This document shows positions 6,269-10,324 of a stretch of 10,324 bases of DNA, one piece after another (position 1 is the first letter of the stretch; every line of letters starts with the position of its first letter). This DNA comes from an uncultured beta proteobacterium (GTDB taxonomy: Bacteria > Pseudomonadota > Gammaproteobacteria > Burkholderiales > Burkholderiaceae_C), in contig CAIWRE010000077.1 of the NCBI GenBank assembly GCA_903914985.1, positions 1 through 10,324 of the forward strand, given 5' to 3'. Below the pieces are notes generated by a model. That model saw nothing but the letters and a program-made list of their open reading frames with translations, did not search any database and had not been told where the DNA came from. Position numbers and translations under genes: made by a program.

Positions 6269-7513
6269 ATGTACGACCGCAGCATTCTTGTTGAGCAGAC
6301 CGACCCCGAGTTGTGGGCCGCCATCGTGGCCGAAAACGCGCGCCAGGAGCACCACATTGAATTGATTGCCAGCGAGAACTACGCCTCTCCCGCGGTCATG
6401 GCAGCCCAGGGCAGCCAGCTCACCAACAAATACGCCGAAGGCTATCCCGGCAAGCGCTACTACGGCGGCTGCGAAAACGTGGACGTGGCCGAGCAATTGG
6501 CCATTGACCGCGTGAAGCAAATTTTTGGCGCCGATGCGGCCAACGTGCAACCGCATTGCGGGGCGTCGGCCAATGAAGCCGTGTTTTTGGCGTTTTTGAA
6601 GCCCGGCGACACCATCATGGGCATGAGCCTGGCCGAAGGCGGGCACCTTACGCACGGCATGCCGCTGAACATGAGTGGAAAGTGGTTCAATGTCGTGTCG
6701 TATGGCCTGAATGCCCAGGAGGCGATTGACTACGACGCCATGGAGCGCAAAGCCCATGAATCCAAGCCCAAGCTCATCATTGCCGGTGCCAGCGCCTATT
6801 CCCTGCGCATCGACTTCGAGCGTTTTGCCAAGGTTGCCAAGGACGTGGGTGCGATCTTTTTGGTGGACATGGCGCATTACGCCGGTCTGATTGCCGCGGG
6901 CCTCTACCCCAACCCGGTGCCCCATGCCGATGTGGTCACCTCCACCACCCACAAGAGCCTGCGCGGACCGCGCGGCGGCATTATTCTGATGAAGGCTGAG
7001 CAGGAAAAGGCCATCAACAGTGCCATCTTCCCCGGGCTGCAAGGCGGCCCTTTGATGCACGTGATTGCCGCTAAAGCCGTGGCTTTCAAAGAAGCGCTGG
7101 GCACGGATTTCAAGGCCTACCAGCAACAAGTGTTGACCAATGCGGACATCGTGGCCAAGACATTGACCGAGCGCGGCCTGCGCATCGTCAGCGGCGGCAC
7201 CGAAAGCCACGTGATGCTGGTGGACCTGCGCTCCAAGAACATCACAGGCAAAGACGCTGAGCGCGTGCTGGGTGACGCCCACATGACCATCAACAAAAAC
7301 GCCATCCCCAACGACCCGGAAAAACCGATGGTCACCAGCGGTGTGCGCATCGGTACACCGGCCATGACCACGCGCGGCTTCAAGGACGAAGAGGCTCGCG
7401 CCACGGCGCACCTGATCGCCGACGTGTTGGACAACCCGCACGATGCAGCCAACATTGCGGCCGTGCGCGCCAAGGTGCATGCGCTGACCTCGCGCTTCCC
7501 GGTCTACCGCTAA
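6269..7513 (+). CDS. glyA: Serine hydroxymethyltransferase GlyA
   Basis: GlyA is a cytosolic PLP enzyme that converts serine and tetrahydrofolate to glycine and 5,10-methylene-tetrahydrofolate, the main source of one-carbon units for purine, thymidylate and methionine synthesis. The 414-residue product has the expected length (E. coli 417) and full set of motifs: LIASENY, NKYAEGYPGKRYYGGCENVD, QPHCGASAN, the Asp200/His203 pair in VDMAHYAGLIA, and the PLP-binding Lys229 in TSTTHKSLRGPRGG. The C-terminal part carries TSGVRIGTPAMTTRG. The ATG has AGGA at 6258-6261. nrdR follows after 12 bases, with ribD and ribE behind it, so glyA probably leads a four-gene transcript. Nothing in the sequence is unusual. 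Confidence 0.97.
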   Translation: MYDRSILVEQTDPELWAAIVAENARQEHHIELIASENYASPAVMAAQGSQLTNKYAEGYPGKRYYGGCENVDVAEQLAIDRVKQIFGADAANVQPHCGASANEAVFLAFLKPGDTIMGMSLAEGGHLTHGMPLNMSGKWFNVVSYGLNAQEAIDYDAMERKAHESKPKLIIAGASAYSLRIDFERFAKVAKDVGAIFLVDMAHYAGLIAAGLYPNPVPHADVVTSTTHKSLRGPRGGIILMKAEQEKAINSAIFPGLQGGPLMHVIAAKAVAFKEALGTDFKAYQQQVLTNADIVAKTLTERGLRIVSGGTESHVMLVDLRSKNITGKDAERVLGDAHMTINKNAIPNDPEKPMVTSGVRIGTPAMTTRGFKDEEARATAHLIADVLDNPHDAANIAAVRAKVHALTSRFPVYR

Positions 7514-7525
7514 CGCCCGCTCGCA

Positions 7526-7975
7526 ATGAAGTGCCCCTTTTGCGGCCACACGGAAACACCGGTTTCGGAGACCCGTGTGTCCGAGGACGGGGACTTCATT
7601 CGCCGCAGGCGCCAATGCGGTGCTTGCGAAAAGCGATTTACCACCTACGAGCGCCCTGACGTCACGCTGCCTGCCGTTGTTAAAAAAGACGGCCGCCGCA
7701 TTGACTTCGAACGCGCCAAAGTGGCTGCGTCCATGAAGCTGTCTTTGCGCAAACGACCGGTGAGCACCGAGCAAATTGACAGTGCCATTGAGCGCATTGA
7801 AGAAAAACTTCTGTCCCTGGGCCTGCGCGAGGTGTCGTCCACCCGCATTGGTGAACTGGTAATGCGCGAACTCAAAAAGCTGGACAAAGTGGCCTACGTG
7901 CGCTTTGCCAGCGTCTACCGCAGCTTTGAAGACATTGACGAGTTCAAGACCCTGGTCAACGAAGTCAACAACTAA
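7526..7975 (+). CDS. nrdR: Transcriptional repressor NrdR of ribonucleotide reductase genes
   Basis: NrdR senses dATP/ATP with an ATP-cone and, when dATP is high, binds paired NrdR boxes to shut down ribonucleotide reductase operons. The 149-residue protein has the standard length. It has an N-terminal zinc ribbon with CPFC and CGAC (Cys3, Cys6, Cys31, Cys34) and the basic DNA-binding stretch DFIRRRRQCGACEKRFTTYER. An ATP-cone follows from about residue 48 (AVVKKDGRRIDFERAKVAASM ... VAYVRFASVYRSFEDIDEF). It begins 12 bases after glyA and ends 5 bases before ribD. No clear Shine-Dalgarno precedes the ATG, consistent with coupling to glyA translation. No NrdR box pair was noticed in the window, so its targets lie elsewhere. 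Confidence 0.96.
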   Translation: MKCPFCGHTETPVSETRVSEDGDFIRRRRQCGACEKRFTTYERPDVTLPAVVKKDGRRIDFERAKVAASMKLSLRKRPVSTEQIDSAIERIEEKLLSLGLREVSSTRIGELVMRELKKLDKVAYVRFASVYRSFEDIDEFKTLVNEVNN

Positions 7976-7980
7976 GCGCG

Positions 7981-9126
7981 ATGCACACGCCGCACCTGAG
8001 CACCGCCTTGCGGCTGGCCGAATCGGCCTTATGGCGCACCTCACCGAACCCGCGTGTCGGTTGCGTGCTGGTCAACTCCGACGCAATGGTGATAGGCCAA
8101 GGGAGCACCCAGGCCGCCGGTCAAGCGCACGCCGAGGTCATGGCCCTGCGGGACGCGCAGCAACAAGGCCATTCCACTGCCGGCGCTACGGCTTACGTGA
8201 CCTTGGAGCCCTGCGCCCACCAGGGACGCACGGGCCCCTGCTGCGACGCCCTGGCCTCTGCAGGCATCGCCCACGTGGTCGCGGCCCTGCCAGACCCCAA
8301 CCCCTTGGTCGCAGGCCAGGGCTTTGCACGCCTGCGTGCCGCGGGCGTTTCGGTTACCGTGGCTAGCGCGCAATCTGACCCCGCGCTGCAAACGTGGGCG
8401 GCGGCATCACGCGAGCTCAACCTCGGCTTTTTCAGCCGCATGGTGCGCAAAACGCCCTGGGTGCGACTCAAAGCCGCGGCGTCTTTGGATGGCATCACCG
8501 CGCTGCCCAATGGCCAAAGCCAATGGATTACCGGCGCAGCAGCCCGTGCCGACGGCCACGCATGGCGGGCCCGCGCCTGCGCACTACTGACTGGGATTGG
8601 CACGGTACTGCAAGACCACCCGCGGCTGGATGTGCGCGAGGTCGACACGCCACGCCAGCCCAAGCTGGTGATTGTGGACAGCGACTTGCAAACTCCCCCC
8701 GACGCCGCACTGTTTGCAGCCCCACGTCAGGTATTGATTTATTGCGCGAACCCGCAGGCCGAACAACAGGCGGCACTGGAGGCCCGTGGTGCCACCCTTG
8801 TTTGCATGCCCGGCGCGGCGGGCCCGGATGGCGCCAAGCCCAAAGTGGACCTGACCGCCATGCTGCGCGATCTGGCGGTGCGTGAGATCAACGAGCTGCA
8901 CGTAGAAGCCGGCCACAAGCTCAACGGCTCCTTGCTGCGGGCCGGCTTGGTCGATGAGTTATTGGTCTACCAGGCGCCCTTGTGGTTGGGCACCGGTGCA
9001 GGCATGTCCAACTGGGGGCCACTCACCGAGTTGTCGCAGGGTTTGCGATTGCAGTTTCGCAGTGTTGAGATGGTGGGCGACGATGTGCGCCTGCTGGCGC
9101 GCGTCGTTGGGCGCGACGCTTTTTAA
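7981..9126 (+). CDS. ribD: Bifunctional riboflavin biosynthesis protein RibD (pyrimidine deaminase/reductase)
   Basis: RibD performs steps two and three of riboflavin synthesis: deamination of 2,5-diamino-6-ribosylamino-4-pyrimidinone 5'-phosphate, then NADPH-dependent reduction of the ribose. The 381-residue protein has an N-terminal zinc deaminase (about 1-145) with TSPNPRVGCVLV, HAEV (His50 zinc ligand, Glu52 catalytic) and PCAHQGRTGPCC (Cys78, Cys87 zinc ligands). The reductase domain (about 155-379) shows PWVRLKAAASLDG, the GIGTVLQDHPRL loop and LHVEAGHKLNGSLL. Length fits the family (about 365-380). The N-terminus is slightly short of the usual start and lacks its common Asp-x-x-Phe-Met. 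It starts 5 bases after nrdR without an obvious Shine-Dalgarno. Its TAA overlaps an ATG (TAATG, 9124-9128) in frame with ribE. Confidence 0.95.
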   Translation: MHTPHLSTALRLAESALWRTSPNPRVGCVLVNSDAMVIGQGSTQAAGQAHAEVMALRDAQQQGHSTAGATAYVTLEPCAHQGRTGPCCDALASAGIAHVVAALPDPNPLVAGQGFARLRAAGVSVTVASAQSDPALQTWAAASRELNLGFFSRMVRKTPWVRLKAAASLDGITALPNGQSQWITGAAARADGHAWRARACALLTGIGTVLQDHPRLDVREVDTPRQPKLVIVDSDLQTPPDAALFAAPRQVLIYCANPQAEQQAALEARGATLVCMPGAAGPDGAKPKVDLTAMLRDLAVREINELHVEAGHKLNGSLLRAGLVDELLVYQAPLWLGTGAGMSNWGPLTELSQGLRLQFRSVEMVGDDVRLLARVVGRDAF

Positions 9127-9131
9127 TGATT

Positions 9132-9136
9132 GGGAG
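9132..9136 (+). promoter_or_regulatory. Ribosome binding site that fixes the ribE start
   Basis: GGGAG sits 4 bases before the ATG at 9141, which gives the canonical riboflavin synthase N-terminus MFTGII. An in-frame ATG at 9126, overlapping the ribD stop, would add MIGRF; it places this ribosome binding site inside the gene and is less likely. Confidence 0.65.
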
Positions 9137-9140
9137 ATTT

Positions 9141-9773
9141 ATGTTCACTGGCATCATCACCGGCGTTGGCACCATTGCAGAGGTCTTGCCTATGGGCGCG
9201 ACGGCGGCACACGGCAAGCGATTGCGCATCCAGTGTCCCGCAGGCTATTTGGATGACGCGGGCCTGGGCGACAGCATCGCCATCAACGGTGCCTGCATGA
9301 CGGTGACCACTTTTGACGCCCACAGCACACCGCCGCAATTCACTGTCGACGTGTCCGCAGAGTCTTTGGACAAAACCGCAGGTTTGGATGGAACCGGCGC
9401 CGTGAATTTGGAAAAAGCCCTGCGCGCCAACGATCGTTTGGGTGGCCATTTGGTGTCCGGCCATGTAGACGGCATGGGCCAGGTGACGCATTTTGCGCAG
9501 GTGGGTGAAAGCTGGGAGCTGCGTGTGCTGGCACCGGCATCGCTCGCCAAGTACCTGGCCTACAAAGGCTCCATCACCGTCAATGGCGTGAGCCTGACCG
9601 TCAACCGCATTGCCGATGTGGCTGGCGGCTGCGAAGTCAGCATCAACCTGATTCCGCACACCGTGGAAAACACAGCACTGCACCGCTTGCAGAGTGGCAG
9701 CCGTGTCAACCTGGAAATCGACCTGATCGCACGGTATGTGGAGCGCATGCTCGGCAGTGGCGCAGCCACGTAA
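9141..9773 (+). CDS. ribE: Riboflavin synthase alpha chain
   Basis: This 210-residue enzyme dismutates two 6,7-dimethyl-8-ribityllumazine molecules to riboflavin and a recyclable pyrimidine, the last step of the pathway, as a cytosolic homotrimer. It shows the two tandem lumazine-binding barrels: domain 1 with MFTGIITGVG, GDSIAINGACMTVT and SLDKT, and domain 2 with GGHLVSGHVDGMG, YKGSITVNGVSLTVN and INLIPHTVENT. A C-terminal helix, IDLIARYVERML, probably forms the trimer contact. Length matches E. coli RibC/RibE (213). It follows ribD closely (TAATG overlap region) and is the last plus-strand gene here. Many relatives continue with ribBA and ribH; here a minus-strand gene begins instead. The gene is called ribE or ribC depending on species. 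No FMN riboswitch is seen before the rib genes. Confidence 0.95.
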   Translation: MFTGIITGVGTIAEVLPMGATAAHGKRLRIQCPAGYLDDAGLGDSIAINGACMTVTTFDAHSTPPQFTVDVSAESLDKTAGLDGTGAVNLEKALRANDRLGGHLVSGHVDGMGQVTHFAQVGESWELRVLAPASLAKYLAYKGSITVNGVSLTVNRIADVAGGCEVSINLIPHTVENTALHRLQSGSRVNLEIDLIARYVERMLGSGAAT

Positions 9774-9787
9774 TCGCTAAGTGCTGG

Positions 9788-10324
9788 CTACTGCCGGTAC
9801 ACCTCGCCATAGCCATTGAGCTGGTAGCTGCGAACCCAGTCAATGGTCATACTGGATGCACGCAAGTTGGCCCAGGATCCACCAAAACCTGCGTTGACGG
9901 CGTTGTTGAGAATCAAGAAAAATCGACTGTTAAAGCTCCAGTAGCCCCACAGATCGCGCGGAATCGTCGTGGAGATGAGCTTGCCGTCCACGTAATAAGA
10001 GATGGAGTTGGGCAGCCAAGCGATCGCATAGGTATGGAAATCTGCACTGGTATCGGCACCCACACCGCGTTCTGCGACCGCATATTGATGGTTGTCGCAA
10101 CAGGTGTTCGGCGAAGTCACCGTTGAATAGTGCGTGGCAGCCGTAGCGAGCCATGGGTTGTTGCCATGAATCTCTGTGATATCCATCTCCCCCGACAGGG
10201 GCCACCCCACCTGGTTGATGTTGTCGCCAAGCATCCAAAAAGCCGGATGGTTGCCACTGCCGGAGGGCATCTTGATCCGGGCCTCAATAAAACCGTACCT
10301 GAAGGCCACTTTCCCATGGGTATC
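9788..10324 (-). CDS. Glycoside hydrolase family 16 (beta-glucanase/laminarinase-like), N-terminus beyond window
   Basis: The last 178 codons of a family 16 glycoside hydrolase are present; the frame is open to the right edge and ends in TAG at 9788-9790. Visible family signatures are FRYGFIEARIKMPSGSGNHP, AFWMLG and the catalytic GEMDITEIHG. Glu46 (nucleophile), Asp48 and Glu51 (acid/base; numbering from the window edge) form the ExDxxE pattern found in beta-1,3-glucanases, agarases and carrageenases rather than in lichenases (ExDxE). FHTYAIAW and SISYYVDGKLI follow, and the end IDWVRSY is the usual last strand of the jelly-roll. It probably cuts extracellular beta-glucan or galactan, but substrate and signal peptide cannot be seen. 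It converges on ribE with 13-14 bases between the stops and no terminator. GC is lower than in its neighbours in sampled lines. Confidence 0.9.
   Translation of the reverse strand, partial: DTHGKVAFRYGFIEARIKMPSGSGNHPAFWMLGDNINQVGWPLSGEMDITEIHGNNPWLATAATHYSTVTSPNTCCDNHQYAVAERGVGADTSADFHTYAIAWLPNSISYYVDGKLISTTIPRDLWGYWSFNSRFFLILNNAVNAGFGGSWANLRASSMTIDWVRSYQLNGYGEVYRQ

Noticed and set aside
6248..8044. A 598-codon open frame on the minus strand across glyA, nrdR and the start of ribD
   Set aside because: It lies antisense to three unmistakable genes. GC-rich third positions commonly leave the opposite strand open, and the translation (His/Val/Gly-rich) shows no domain.
1..10324. CRISPR array, tRNA, insertion sequence ends, toxin-antitoxin or defence genes
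   Set aside because: No regularly spaced repeats, cloverleaf-like sequence, transposase or small paired genes of this kind were found on reading both strands.

Overview
The window looks like a chromosomal segment of a betaproteobacterium, most likely a Comamonadaceae member of the Rhodoferax/Polaromonas type. This rests on protein style, gene order (cyclophilins next to lpxH; glyA-nrdR-ribD-ribE) and a GC content near 60% in the sampled lines. The genus is inference only. It is mostly ordinary housekeeping DNA, densely packed, with ten genes, two of them cut by the window edges. I saw no RNA gene, insertion sequence, CRISPR array or phage gene.

Layout. (1) 1-2372, plus strand, is a tight cell-envelope and protein-folding cluster: the C-terminal end of a YkuD-type L,D-transpeptidase/carboxypeptidase with an NTF2-like tail, a secreted cyclophilin, a cytosolic cyclophilin and lpxH of lipid A synthesis. 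Gaps are 14 bases or less, with one stop/start overlap, so they are probably co-transcribed. (2) 2402-5122, minus strand, is one large coiled-coil DUF349 protein, convergent with lpxH; a GC-rich hairpin fills the gap between the stops. (3) 5123-5368 is a divergent intergenic region with a strong inverted repeat, a second hairpin, a short direct repeat and a possible -10 box. (4) 5369-6136, plus strand, is a membrane-anchored lytic transglycosylase. (5) 6269-9773, plus strand, is glyA-nrdR-ribD-ribE: serine/glycine and one-carbon metabolism, the repressor of ribonucleotide reductase genes, and two riboflavin-synthesis genes. (6) 9788-10324, minus strand, is the C-terminal part of a family 16 glycoside hydrolase that converges on ribE.

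How the genes fit together. The left cluster and the transglycosylase serve the envelope (peptidoglycan trimming, periplasmic folding, lipid A). The glyA-nrdR-ribDE block joins one-carbon supply, dNTP control and flavin synthesis, an arrangement common in Burkholderiales. The GH16 gene is the accessory piece: it sits where ribBA and ribH often follow ribE in relatives and has somewhat lower GC. I do not see a convincing new system. The points most worth a second look are the GH16 position, the Arg/Gly/Asp-rich tract in the DUF349 protein and the inverted repeat upstream of it.
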